NCBI GenBank assembly: GCA_004554205.1
Contig: SFNH01000005.1
Coordinates: 1-38,118 of the forward strand
Reading direction: 5' to 3'
Length of the DNA: 38,118 bases
Source: Clostridium sp.
Lineage (GTDB): Bacteria; Bacillota; Clostridia; Lachnospirales; Lachnospiraceae
The notes under the pieces were generated by a model. The model saw nothing but the letters and a program-made list of their open reading frames with translations. It was not told the DNA's origin and searched no databases. Both the position numbers and the translations under genes were made by a program. Shown here piece by piece: positions 30,686 through 38,118 of this stretch (positions within the stretch are counted from its first letter, which is position 1; every line of letters starts with the position of its first letter).

Positions 30686-33112
30686 TTAGATCAAGCCCTG
30701 TTCTTTAAACTTCTCAATCAGCCGCTGCGCCGTCATCGGAGCGGTATTCATATGTACGCCCGTCGCGTGGAGGATTGCGTTGCGGATAGCCGGAGCGACC
30801 GGGATCGCCGGCGGCTCGCCCAGCGCCTTATTCCCGTAAGGGCCTGTCGGGTCGTTTAAGATCACGAATTCCGTTTTCAGATCCGGCACATCCATCGCGG
30901 TCGGGATCTTGTAGTCCAGCAGATTGTCATTGAGCACTCTGCCGGTCTTCTCGTCCACCAGCATCTCCTCGGAAAGCCCGAAGCCGAGGCTCATGCTCAT
31001 GCCGCCGTGTACCTGCCCCTTTGCAGTCTCGGGATTGATCAGCACGCCGGAGTCATGCACATTGATAACATCCTTCACCGTCACCAGTCCGAGCGGCATA
31101 TCGACCTCGATATCCACAAAGCAGCACCCGGATGCGAAGGTATTGCTCCTGCACTGGTTCGTCACCTCGGCGGTGATGTGGACAGAGCGGTCGAGCGAGT
31201 AGAACGCCACCTCAGCGACAACCGCCACGTCAAACAACGCCGGGGCGCCGCCGTGCACTACGATCTGACTGTCAACGATATCAAGCATATCCTCCGTGAT
31301 CTCGTCATCGTCATGGAGTCCAAGCGCCTCGCGCATGCGAGCCGCAGCATCCTTCACCACATCCGCGTAAACCGTCTTTGAGATATCCGTCACATCATGG
31401 TTTAATATGTATGCGGCATAATCCAGAATCTTATGGCGCAGCTCCTCGCCGCACGCCTTACATGCCATGCCGGACACATAGGTCTGTCTCGATGCGTAGG
31501 CGCCTGTGTCAAACGGCGTGGTGTCCGTATCCTGGGTGGAAACCGCATAAACCCTGTCATAAGAGATTCCTGTGGATTCCGCCGCCATCTGCGAAAATAC
31601 GGTGTCCGCGCCCTGACCGATCTCAGTCGCCCCCATACAGAGCTGAATGGAGCCGTCCTGGTTTAACACCATGCGCACGGAAGACGTCTCGAGGGAGATC
31701 GGGTAAACTCCGCTCTTATAGATGAACATCGCCATACCAACGCCGCGTCTGATAGGACCGGTCTGATTTGCGTAAGCCTTTCTCTTCTCGTCCCACTTGA
31801 TGTACTCTCTGCCGCGCCTGATACATTCCTCAAGCCCGTAGGTGTAGAAGCGAATCCCATTTCCCGGATCGACATATCCGTCCTTCACGCCGTTTTTCAG
31901 GCGGAACTCAAGCGGATCCATACCGATCGCCGTCGCCATATCGTCTGCCTGGCACTCCGCGATCCACACGGATTGCGGGATCCCATACGCTCTCATCGCG
32001 CCTGCCGTCGGCGAGGAGGTGTAGACCGTGTAGCAGTCCACCTCGGTGCCGAGCTCATCCTCATACAGCCCCTTATACACATTGCCGCAGTTTGCGCAGA
32101 TCGCGTGGCCGTGGGAAGCATAGGCTCCGTTGTTCGCAAACGCCTCGAGCTTCCTTGCGAGCACACGCCCGTCCTTCGTCATAATCCCCTTCGTCCTGCC
32201 CTCGATCGCGTGGCGTGTCCTCGTTCCGTAGATCGTCTCCTCGCGGCTGATCTCAAGACGGACGGGACGGCCGCCCACCGCCATAGTCATAAACGCGTTT
32301 AATGGCTCGTAGAGCACGTCCTGCTTGTTTCCGAAGCCGCCGCCGATGTAGGGCTTTATGATCCGTACCTTTCCGATGTCAATGCCTAACGCCTGTGCCG
32401 TAACACGTCTTGCGATATGCGGAATCTGAGTCGAGGAGGTAATCGTCACCTTGCCGTTTGTATCCACATATGCCCAGGATACCGGAAGCTCGATATGACA
32501 GTGCGAAATCCGCGGCGTATAGTAGTTTTCCTCAAATACCATGATATTCTCTTCGCCGTATTTTTCCTTCGCCTCTTTAAGCCCCTGCTCAAAGGTAAAG
32601 TCCCCGCCTCCCATCGTCATATGGGAGTGCACGATCACATTGTCCTTGCGGATATCCGGGTGAAGCGGCGTCGCGCCCTCCTTCATGGCCGCCTCGACCG
32701 TCACGATCGGCTCATACTCCTCATACTCGACCTTAACGAGTCTTGCCGCCTGCGCCGCGGCAACCTCTGTCTCCGCGATCACCGCCGCGATGTCATCCCC
32801 GTACAGTCTGACGCGCTGGTTGAGAACCCTGCGGTCGCAGATGTCCTGATGCTTGAGCTCCACGCTCCACGGATGTCCCGCCGTCGGGAACTGGCAGTCC
32901 GGCACGTCAAAACAGGTAAGGATCTTTACCACTCCCGGAACCTTTAAGGCTTCCTCAAGGTCAAAGCTCTTTACCAGACCGTTTGCGATCGTGGAGTGCA
33001 CCACCTTCCCGTGAAGGATATCCTTCGGCTCCAGATCAGCACTGTACCTGGCTTCCCCGGTCACCTTGCCGAGAGCATCCACCCGCGTCTTTCCCTGACC
33101 TACTACTTTCAT
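30686..33112 (-). CDS. xdhA: xanthine dehydrogenase molybdopterin-binding subunit
   Basis: An 808-residue catalytic subunit of the xanthine oxidase family. It hydroxylates purines at the molybdenum cofactor. Landmarks are the N-terminal a/b hammerhead domain (GEARYSADL, LYGDDIAAVIAET), GGGFGNKQDVLYEP, MRAYGIPQS, CMGATEIGQGAD, and the C-terminal KALGEPPAIPVAPAIRNAI with the catalytic Glu. It starts with GGAGGG upstream and is the first gene of the operon. Substrate could be xanthine, hypoxanthine or another heterocycle. No Moco-insertion (XdhC/PucA-type) or selenium-insertion gene is nearby. Confidence 0.95.
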   Translation of the reverse strand: MKVVGQGKTRVDALGKVTGEARYSADLEPKDILHGKVVHSTIANGLVKSFDLEEALKVPGVVKILTCFDVPDCQFPTAGHPWSVELKHQDICDRRVLNQRVRLYGDDIAAVIAETEVAAAQAARLVKVEYEEYEPIVTVEAAMKEGATPLHPDIRKDNVIVHSHMTMGGGDFTFEQGLKEAKEKYGEENIMVFEENYYTPRISHCHIELPVSWAYVDTNGKVTITSSTQIPHIARRVTAQALGIDIGKVRIIKPYIGGGFGNKQDVLYEPLNAFMTMAVGGRPVRLEISREETIYGTRTRHAIEGRTKGIMTKDGRVLARKLEAFANNGAYASHGHAICANCGNVYKGLYEDELGTEVDCYTVYTSSPTAGAMRAYGIPQSVWIAECQADDMATAIGMDPLEFRLKNGVKDGYVDPGNGIRFYTYGLEECIRRGREYIKWDEKRKAYANQTGPIRRGVGMAMFIYKSGVYPISLETSSVRMVLNQDGSIQLCMGATEIGQGADTVFSQMAAESTGISYDRVYAVSTQDTDTTPFDTGAYASRQTYVSGMACKACGEELRHKILDYAAYILNHDVTDISKTVYADVVKDAAARMREALGLHDDDEITEDMLDIVDSQIVVHGGAPALFDVAVVAEVAFYSLDRSVHITAEVTNQCRSNTFASGCCFVDIEVDMPLGLVTVKDVINVHDSGVLINPETAKGQVHGGMSMSLGFGLSEEMLVDEKTGRVLNDNLLDYKIPTAMDVPDLKTEFVILNDPTGPYGNKALGEPPAIPVAPAIRNAILHATGVHMNTAPMTAQRLIEKFKEQGLI

Positions 33113-33180
33113 TCTATATCCCTCCTATCTCTTTTATCTAAAGCATACCCTTGCGCACCAAATACAAATAAGTTAGATTC

Positions 33181-33209
33181 ATTATAGCACCCAAAAAAAA
33201 TTTTGCCAC
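33181..33209 (-). promoter_or_regulatory. promoter of the xdh operon
   Basis: On the minus strand GTGGCA (33204-33209), a 17-base spacer and TATAAT (33181-33186) with a TGn extension. A second TATAAT (33214-33219) lies 33 bases upstream with a poor -35. Confidence 0.6.
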
Positions 33210-33239
33210 CCGTATTATATCTCAAATTTTTTTAGTTAA

Positions 33240-33258
33240 TTTGTGCATATTGCACAAA
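33240..33258. promoter_or_regulatory. 19-bp dyad upstream of xdhA
   Basis: TTTGTGCA-TAT-TGCACAAA is a perfect inverted repeat with 8-base arms, centred about 65 bases before the -10 of the nearer promoter. It probably binds a dimeric regulator of purine use. No regulator gene is beside it. Confidence 0.65.
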
Positions 33259-33287
33259 CTTTGTCAAGTTTTGTTGGATTCTTTCGC

Positions 33288-34061
33288 TTAATACCCCCGG
33301 ATTTCATATGCAGTGTAGTCGCGCTCATAGTGATAACCCAGCTTTTCCGCCAATGCCACAGACCACTTGTTCTGCGCGTCCCAGCTCGGGTAAAGCCCCC
33401 GCTCCATGCAGTCCAGGATCAGCCGCGCGCCGCAGGCGGAGGCAAGCCCCCTTCTGCGGAATTCCTCCTTTGTGTCGATCTCGATCTCGATTCCGTCCCG
33501 GTATGTAGAGTAGGAGGCGGCGCCCGCCACGACGGCGCCGTCCTTTAAGCAGACCACGCCCATCCCGAGCTTTTCATACATCTCATAGCTCTTGTAATTT
33601 CCGCACCAGTCGCGGCACCATGATTCTGTCCTGCACCATTCGTAAATCTCCTTATCAATCCTCTTTAACGTGTACTCGGGCGGCAGCGACCTCACAATAC
33701 TCTCTAAATGTTCCCGATTGAAAATCCCCGGCTCCTTTTTGATGGCGTAGCGCGTGACCTTCTTTGCGCGGTCTGTGTAGCAGCGTTCTATCCGCTCCGC
33801 CCAGGAAGCGTTCTGCGGCACCATGATGATAAAATCGTCCCTGTAGGCTTCCGGCTTAAAGCAGAGCAGCTCCTCATCCGGCTCCCCGGCGAAAAATGAG
33901 AAATCGCCCAGGATCGCCATCACCGACTCAGGCTCCTTGCCGTTCCGGATATAAAGCTCCCCCATAACCTCCTGCAGACAAGACCAGATACAGGACTCCT
34001 GCCAGCCCGCAAAAAGCGGTGTGATCTTCCCGATATCCCTGTGCTCCGCTCTCCTTATCAT
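33288..34061 (-). CDS. GNAT-family acetyltransferase
   Basis: A 257-residue cytoplasmic protein. The C-terminal 110 residues hold the acetyl-CoA-binding GNAT fold: VAGAASYSTYRDGIEIEIDT as the beta strands, then EEFRRRGLASACGARLI as the pyrophosphate loop (R-R-x-G-L-A), and SWDAQNKWSVALAEKLGY at the end. The N-terminal half is not typical of simple GNATs and resembles the long GNAT type of Firmicutes (PF12746-like). The start is the ATG that overlaps the TGA of the alkD-like gene by four bases. Substrate unknown. Confidence 0.88.
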   Translation of the reverse strand: MIRRAEHRDIGKITPLFAGWQESCIWSCLQEVMGELYIRNGKEPESVMAILGDFSFFAGEPDEELLCFKPEAYRDDFIIMVPQNASWAERIERCYTDRAKKVTRYAIKKEPGIFNREHLESIVRSLPPEYTLKRIDKEIYEWCRTESWCRDWCGNYKSYEMYEKLGMGVVCLKDGAVVAGAASYSTYRDGIEIEIDTKEEFRRRGLASACGARLILDCMERGLYPSWDAQNKWSVALAEKLGYHYERDYTAYEIRGY

Positions 34062-34747
34062 CGTCTCATTCCTTTCAGGTGATTTTTCTGCTCCTCCGTG
34101 ATCCGGTAGCTCTCCACCGCTTTCTGGATCGTCTTGTTGTGCGTCCACACCTCAAGCCTCTGCTCCTCAAGAATCGGCAGCGCCGCCTCATACTGCTTCG
34201 CAAGCGCGGTCGCGAAATACCACGCGATCATCATGTTTACATAATACTCCTCCGACCGGACATCCGCCACCCAATCAAGGTATTCCGGCAAGAATGCCTC
34301 ATCGAGATAAAAATTCATCAGCATTTCAATGCCGAACCGGATCGTATATGTATCTTTGGCGCCGATCCACTCCTTAATCTTTTCGCGCAGCTCAAGCAAA
34401 TGCTTCTTAAACACCCTCGGCGTTATCAGATCGCAGGTCGCCCAGTTGTCCACATAGGGGAGAAATTCATCCAGCGCGCTGACGCACATTTCATAATCCT
34501 TCATAGAAGAAATCAACTCGCCGTGAATATTATTCTCCTCATAGTATTTATGGGGGAGCGCCCTAAGAAATGCTCCCGCCTCCGGCGTCTTCCCAAATTC
34601 CTTCGCCAGCCTCCGAAGCTCCGGCGTCCGCACGCCGATCACCGTTTCCGGCGCGACTGTCGGCATCAGCCTGATCTGGAAGTCCCGGTACTTTAAGTCC
34701 CTGAGCGCAAACAGGCGCTCCTGTAGGTCATTCGTAACTCTTTCCAT
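34058..34747 (-). CDS. AlkD-like DNA alkylation repair protein
   Basis: A 229-residue all-helical HEAT-repeat protein of the AlkC/AlkD DNA glycosylase superfamily. Landmarks are VIGVRTPELRRLAKEF, the EENNIHGELISS helix, YVDNWATCDLITP with the conserved Trp and catalytic-type Asp, and RFGIEMLMNFYLD. It probably removes alkylated purines. It is translationally coupled to the GNAT gene downstream. GGGGGGATATC precedes the ATG. Confidence 0.92.
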   Translation of the reverse strand: MERVTNDLQERLFALRDLKYRDFQIRLMPTVAPETVIGVRTPELRRLAKEFGKTPEAGAFLRALPHKYYEENNIHGELISSMKDYEMCVSALDEFLPYVDNWATCDLITPRVFKKHLLELREKIKEWIGAKDTYTIRFGIEMLMNFYLDEAFLPEYLDWVADVRSEEYYVNMMIAWYFATALAKQYEAALPILEEQRLEVWTHNKTIQKAVESYRITEEQKNHLKGMRR

Positions 34748-34809
34748 GATATCCCCCCCTTCTTTTGTCTATATTTTAACATAAGTTTCTCTTTTCTGCA
34801 TCCGGATTC

Positions 34810-34850
34810 GTATAAAAAGAAGCGAATGTATATCCACATCCGCCCCTTTT
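34810..34850. terminator. terminator downstream of adhE
   Basis: Stem GCGAATGT (34822-34829) with ACATCCGC (34836-34843) has one mismatch. A T-run follows on the minus strand (CTTCTTTTTAT) and on the plus strand (CCCCTTTTTC). Confidence 0.8.
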
Positions 34851-34866
34851 TCATATTGCTTATCAT

Positions 34867-37476
34867 TTAGCCGTAGTAAGCCTTTAAGTACATCTCCTTG
34901 ATCTCACTCATAAGCGGATATCTCGGGTTCGCGCCGGTGCACTGGTCGTCGAACGCCTGTTCGACCATCTCGTCGAGCGTATCCAGGAAATATTTTTCAT
35001 CTACGCCATACTCTGCGATGGTCTTCTTCACGCCTACCGCCGCCTTCAGCTCCTCAATCTTCTCGATGAGCTTCTTCACGGCCTCCTCGTCATTCTTCGC
35101 CTGGATTCCCACAAAGCGCGCGCACTCCGCGTATCTCGCCCTGGTGTGCGGGTACTGGTACTGTGAGAAGGTTCCCATCTTTGTCGGGCACTCCGCGGAG
35201 TTATACTCCACAACCAGAGAGATCAGCAGCGCGTTCGCGATGCCGTGCGGCAGGTGATGGAACGCGCCCAGCTTGTGCGCCATCGAGTGACAGACGCCGA
35301 GGAACGCGTTTGCGAACGCCATGCCTGCCAGGCATGACGCGTCCGCCATCTTCTGACGCGCCTCCACATTGCTCCCGTCGTTATAACAGATCGGCAGATA
35401 CTCAAATACGTTCTTCATCGCCTTGAGCGCAAGACCGTCGGTGTAGTCGGTCGCCATCACGGAAGCGTAAGCCTCGAGCGCGTGGGTCAGCACGTCCACG
35501 CCGGAAGCGCTCGTTAAGCCCTTCGGCTGGCTCATCATGTTGTCGGTGTCAACGATCGCCATATTCGGGAGGAGCTGATAGTCCGCCAGCGGATATTTCA
35601 CGCCGGTCTCCTGGTCGGTGATAACCGCAAACGGAGTCACCTCGGAGCCGGTGCCGGAGGAGGTCGGGATCGCGACGAAGTATGCCTTCTCGCCCATCTT
35701 CGGGAAGGTATATACGCGCTTCCTGATGTCAATAAAGCGCATCGCCATATCCTGGAAATCAACCTCGGGGTGCTCGTACATTACCCACATGATCTTGCCT
35801 GCGTCCATCGCGGAGCCGCCGCCCAGCGCGATGATCACATCCGGCTGAAACGCCGTCATGGCCTTCGCGCCCTCGATGGCGTTTGCCAGGGTCGGATCGG
35901 GCTGAACATTGGAAAAGCACTGGTATACAATGCCCATCTCATCGAGCTTGTCGGTGATTGGTTTTGTGTAGCCGTTCATATAAAGGAAGGAATCCGTCAC
36001 AATAAACGCCCTCTTTTTGCCGAGTACATCCTTTAACTCGCTTAAGGCGACCGGCATACAGCCCTTCTTAAAGTATACCTTCTCAGGTGCGCGGAACCAC
36101 AGCATGTTCTCTCTCCTCTCTGCAACGGTCTTGATATTCAGCAAATGCTTCACGCCTACGTTCTCGGATACGGAGTTGCCGCCCCAGGAACCGCAGCCCA
36201 GCGTCAGGGACGGAGCCAGCTTGAAGTTATATAAGTCGCCGATGCCGCCGTGGGAGGACGGGGTATTGATCAGGATCCGGCAGGTTTTCATCGCCGCCGC
36301 GTGCTTTGCGATCTTCTCCTGCTCGTTCACATTCACATACAGGGAAGCGGTGTGTCCGTAACCGCCGTCCGCGACGAGGCGCTCCGCCTTCGCGATCGCT
36401 TCGTCAAAGTCCTTTGCCTTATACATTGCAAGAACCGGGGAGAGCTTCTCATGCGCGAACTCCTCGCTGATGTCCACGGACTCAACCTCGCCGATCAGGA
36501 TTTTCGTATTCTCCGGGACTTCCACTCCTGCCAGCTTTGCGATGGTGTGCGCCGTCTGTCCGACGATCTTTGCGTTCAACGCGCCGTTGATGATGATGGT
36601 CTTTCTTACCTTATCTAATTCATCCTTCTTTAAGAAGTAGCAGCCGCGGTACGCAAACTCCTTCTTTACCTCCTCATAAATCGGGGCGAGCACTGTCACG
36701 GACTGCTCGGAGGCACAGATCATGCCGTTGTCAAAGGTCTTTGAGTGGATGATGGAACTTACCGCCATTTTGATGTCCGCCGTATCGTCGATGATGACCG
36801 GAGTGTTGCCCGCGCCTACGCCCAGCGCCGGCTTGCCGGAGGAATACGCCGCCTTTACCATGCCCGGGCCGCCGGTTGCCAGAATGATGTCCGCATCCTT
36901 CATAACCGTGTTCGTCAGCTCCAGGGACGGCACGTCGATCCAGCCGATGATGCCCTCCGGCGCGCCCGCCTGAACCGCTGCCTCAAGTACAACTTTTGCC
37001 GCCTCAATGGTGCAGTTCTTTGCGCGCGGATGCGGGGAAATGATGATGGCGTTTCTCGTCTTCAAACAGATCAGGGTCTTAAAAATCGCGGTGGAGGTCG
37101 GGTTCGTCGTCGGGATGACCGCCGCTACGAGACCGATCGGCTCCGCAATTCTTTTAATCCCGAACGCCTTGTCCTCCTCAATGACGCCGCAGGTTTTGGT
37201 GTCCTTGTAGGCATTATGTATGTGCTCTGCCGCGTAGTTGTTCTTGATCACCTTGTCCTCAACCACGCCCATTCCGGTCTCCTCGACTGCCATCTTCGCA
37301 AGCGGAATCCTCATCTTGTTTGCGGCGATCGCCGCGGCGTGGAAAATCCTGTCCACCTGCTCCTGCGTATAGGTCGCAAACACCCTCTGCGCCTCGCGCA
37401 TCGCGGACATCTTCGCCTCCAGCGCCTCCACGCTGTCAATGATCTCAGGAACCACTGTTTTCTCATTCTTTGCCAT
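34867..37476 (-). CDS. adhE: bifunctional acetaldehyde-CoA/alcohol dehydrogenase
   Basis: An 869-residue fermentation enzyme that reduces acetyl-CoA to acetaldehyde and then ethanol, re-oxidising NADH. It usually assembles into spirosomes. The N-terminal ALDH half (about 1-440) has GVGAGNTPVIID and the catalytic Cys in DNGMICASEQS. The C-terminal iron-dependent ADH half has ALGGGSAMDAGK, IPTSSGTGSE, and the metal-binding residues in DVLTHALEA and CHSMAHKLGAFHHLPHG. It is single and monocistronic, with GGAGGG before the ATG and a strong promoter. Confidence 0.98.
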   Translation of the reverse strand: MAKNEKTVVPEIIDSVEALEAKMSAMREAQRVFATYTQEQVDRIFHAAAIAANKMRIPLAKMAVEETGMGVVEDKVIKNNYAAEHIHNAYKDTKTCGVIEEDKAFGIKRIAEPIGLVAAVIPTTNPTSTAIFKTLICLKTRNAIIISPHPRAKNCTIEAAKVVLEAAVQAGAPEGIIGWIDVPSLELTNTVMKDADIILATGGPGMVKAAYSSGKPALGVGAGNTPVIIDDTADIKMAVSSIIHSKTFDNGMICASEQSVTVLAPIYEEVKKEFAYRGCYFLKKDELDKVRKTIIINGALNAKIVGQTAHTIAKLAGVEVPENTKILIGEVESVDISEEFAHEKLSPVLAMYKAKDFDEAIAKAERLVADGGYGHTASLYVNVNEQEKIAKHAAAMKTCRILINTPSSHGGIGDLYNFKLAPSLTLGCGSWGGNSVSENVGVKHLLNIKTVAERRENMLWFRAPEKVYFKKGCMPVALSELKDVLGKKRAFIVTDSFLYMNGYTKPITDKLDEMGIVYQCFSNVQPDPTLANAIEGAKAMTAFQPDVIIALGGGSAMDAGKIMWVMYEHPEVDFQDMAMRFIDIRKRVYTFPKMGEKAYFVAIPTSSGTGSEVTPFAVITDQETGVKYPLADYQLLPNMAIVDTDNMMSQPKGLTSASGVDVLTHALEAYASVMATDYTDGLALKAMKNVFEYLPICYNDGSNVEARQKMADASCLAGMAFANAFLGVCHSMAHKLGAFHHLPHGIANALLISLVVEYNSAECPTKMGTFSQYQYPHTRARYAECARFVGIQAKNDEEAVKKLIEKIEELKAAVGVKKTIAEYGVDEKYFLDTLDEMVEQAFDDQCTGANPRYPLMSEIKEMYLKAYYG

Positions 37477-37530
37477 CGTTTTCTTCCCTCCAAATTATAC
37501 TTGTTGCGAGTTGCATTGTGAAACCTGTTG

Positions 37531-37553
37531 TTCGATATTTTTTTAACAATCTC
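37531..37553. promoter_or_regulatory. possible Rex-like site in the adhE leader
   Basis: On the minus strand TTGTTAA and CGAACAA face each other over eight bases, just after the expected transcription start. Clostridial Rex sites have such arms but a shorter gap (TTGTTAANNNNTTAACAA), so the match is imperfect. Confidence 0.3.
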
Positions 37554-37562
37554 TGTAATTGA

Positions 37563-37592
37563 ATTATACTTCAATCGTTAATTATTTGTCAA
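37563..37592 (-). promoter_or_regulatory. adhE promoter
   Basis: On the minus strand TTGACA (37587-37592), an 18-base spacer and TATAAT (37563-37568): both hexamers perfect. It leaves a leader of about 80 bases. Confidence 0.85.
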
Positions 37593-37615
37593 TATTATTT
37601 TCCCCGATTTGGAAA

Positions 37616-37760
37616 AGAAATAAAAACAGTTCGGTCGCGGCCACAATATTTTCTTGTGTTCGGTCGCCGGATGTAACACTACGGAATCCAGCCCATTTAA
37701 AGTTCGCCTGCGGCGTAAAGTCTGTGGGAAACGCTGCATGACTGAACTGTTAGAAATAAA
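37616..37760. repeat. MITE-like element, copy 2, with 9-bp target duplication
   Basis: A 127-bp non-coding element (37625-37751) has inverted ends AACAGTTCGGTC (37625-37636) and GACTGAACTGTT (37740-37751), matching at 11 of 12 positions. It is flanked by the perfect direct repeat AGAAATAAA (37616-37624 and 37752-37760). It contains the same 16-base core, GTTCGGTCGCCGGATG (37658-37673), as the element at 3582-3761. Inside is a CACAA/TTGTG hairpin. No reading frame of note. Confidence 0.8.
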
Positions 37761-37761
37761 T

Positions 37762-37800
37762 GAGGGGGCAGACGCAGGACTACCCTGCGACAGCCTCCCC
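37762..37800 (-). terminator. stem-loop after the XRE regulator gene
   Basis: Inner stem CGCAGG (37773-37778) with CCTGCG (37784-37789), and outer GAGGGGG (37762-37768) with CCTCCCC (37794-37800). On the minus strand it is followed by TCATTTATTTC, a modest T-tract. Confidence 0.6.
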
Positions 37801-37822
37801 ATTTATGTAAGCGGTATACTCT

Positions 37823-38062
37823 TTATTCATCCGGCTCTAATTTATCAAAAATCTCCGAGTCGTAAAACTCCCGGATTGTCACTCCAAGAGCATCTGCTAT
37901 CTTATTTATGTTGACGATACCTGGATTTCTGCTTTTGCCACTCACAATGCTCTTGTAGGTCGATGCCGGCATTCCTGCCTTATAGGTGACAGAGTAACCA
38001 CTTAAATTTTTCTCTCTACACAGTTCCGCAATCCGAAAACTAGTAGCTTCACATATAGTCAT
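37823..38062 (-). CDS. XRE-family helix-turn-helix protein
   Basis: A 79-residue DNA-binding protein made of a single Cro/CI-type domain: IAELCREKNLSGYSVTYKAG, the recognition helix ASTYKSIVSGKSRNPG, and INKIADALGVTIREFYD. Such stand-alone small XRE proteins often act as repressors in mobile or stress modules, but no partner gene is visible, since the window ends 56 bases upstream. AAAGGAGGG precedes the ATG by five bases. The strong ribosome site supports it as a real gene. Confidence 0.88.
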   Translation of the reverse strand: MTICEATSFRIAELCREKNLSGYSVTYKAGMPASTYKSIVSGKSRNPGIVNINKIADALGVTIREFYDSEIFDKLEPDE

Positions 38063-38118
38063 AACAACCCTCCTTTAGCTTTAACTCTGGTCTTAGTTTA
38101 GTCGAAAATTGGAAAATA

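Noticed and set aside
33113..33287. Possible purine riboswitch upstream of xdhA
   Set aside because: The leader after the predicted start is only about 60 bases and lacks the three-stem purine aptamer pattern.
37578..37802. Open frame of 74 codons upstream of adhE
   Set aside because: It spans the MITE-like element, a terminator stem and the adhE promoter. No ribosome site. A by-product of the repeat sequence.
1..38118. CRISPR array, tRNA or rRNA genes, prophage or integrase
   Set aside because: No regularly spaced repeats, no cloverleaf-like or rRNA-like sequence and no phage or recombinase protein were seen on reading both strands.

Overview
The window looks like a chromosomal segment of a strictly anaerobic, moderately GC-rich member of the Lachnospiraceae (Clostridia). 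The basis is AdhE fermentation, strong GGAGG ribosome sites, TTGACA/TATAAT promoters, a Tad pilus locus carrying DUF5702-, DUF6382/FHA- and TadE-like proteins typical of that family, and a mannose-class PTS cluster. I cannot name the species.

Left part (1-8308), housekeeping and membrane genes: a small unknown protein, pgi, an unknown membrane protein, MTA/SAH nucleosidase (mtnN), a two-gene unit (DUF4367-like membrane protein plus secreted protein), murG on the opposite strand, an ECF-type sigma factor, a HIT protein and a rhomboid protease.

8447-18732 is one long minus-strand Tad/Flp pilus locus read from a near-consensus promoter at 18704-18732. The order is prepilin peptidase (5' end apparently frameshifted), TadZ/CpaE, CpaF/TadA ATPase, TadB, TadC (with an outside Ig-like domain), a 58-residue Flp pilin, a DUF5702 protein, a large TadE-like protein with two Cys/His repeats, a second prepilin peptidase, a small TadE-like pseudopilin and an FHA protein.

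18855-27846 is an amino-sugar (probably N-acetylgalactosamine/galactosamine) utilisation cluster: PTS IIB-IIC-IID-HAD phosphatase (minus), an AraC regulator (plus), agaS-IIA-YajC (minus), and nagA-kbaZ (plus). The sugar would enter phosphorylated, be deacetylated by NagA, be deaminated/isomerised by AgaS and pass to tagatose phosphates. The tagatose-6-P kinase and the catalytic aldolase subunit are not in the window.

27906-33112 is a purine operon (xdhA-xdhB-xdhC-NCS2 permease) with a 19-bp dyad upstream. 33288-37476 holds a GNAT acetyltransferase and an AlkD-like repair protein (overlapping by 4 nt) and adhE. The right edge has a 127-bp MITE-like element with a perfect 9-bp target duplication and an XRE-type regulator.

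The most unusual material is the Tad locus (duplicated peptidase, domain additions, a repeat element fused in frame to a pilus gene, a 182-nt gene overlap) and a small family of non-coding repeats ending in AAC(A/T)GTTCAG. I found no CRISPR array, RNA gene, phage or transposase gene.
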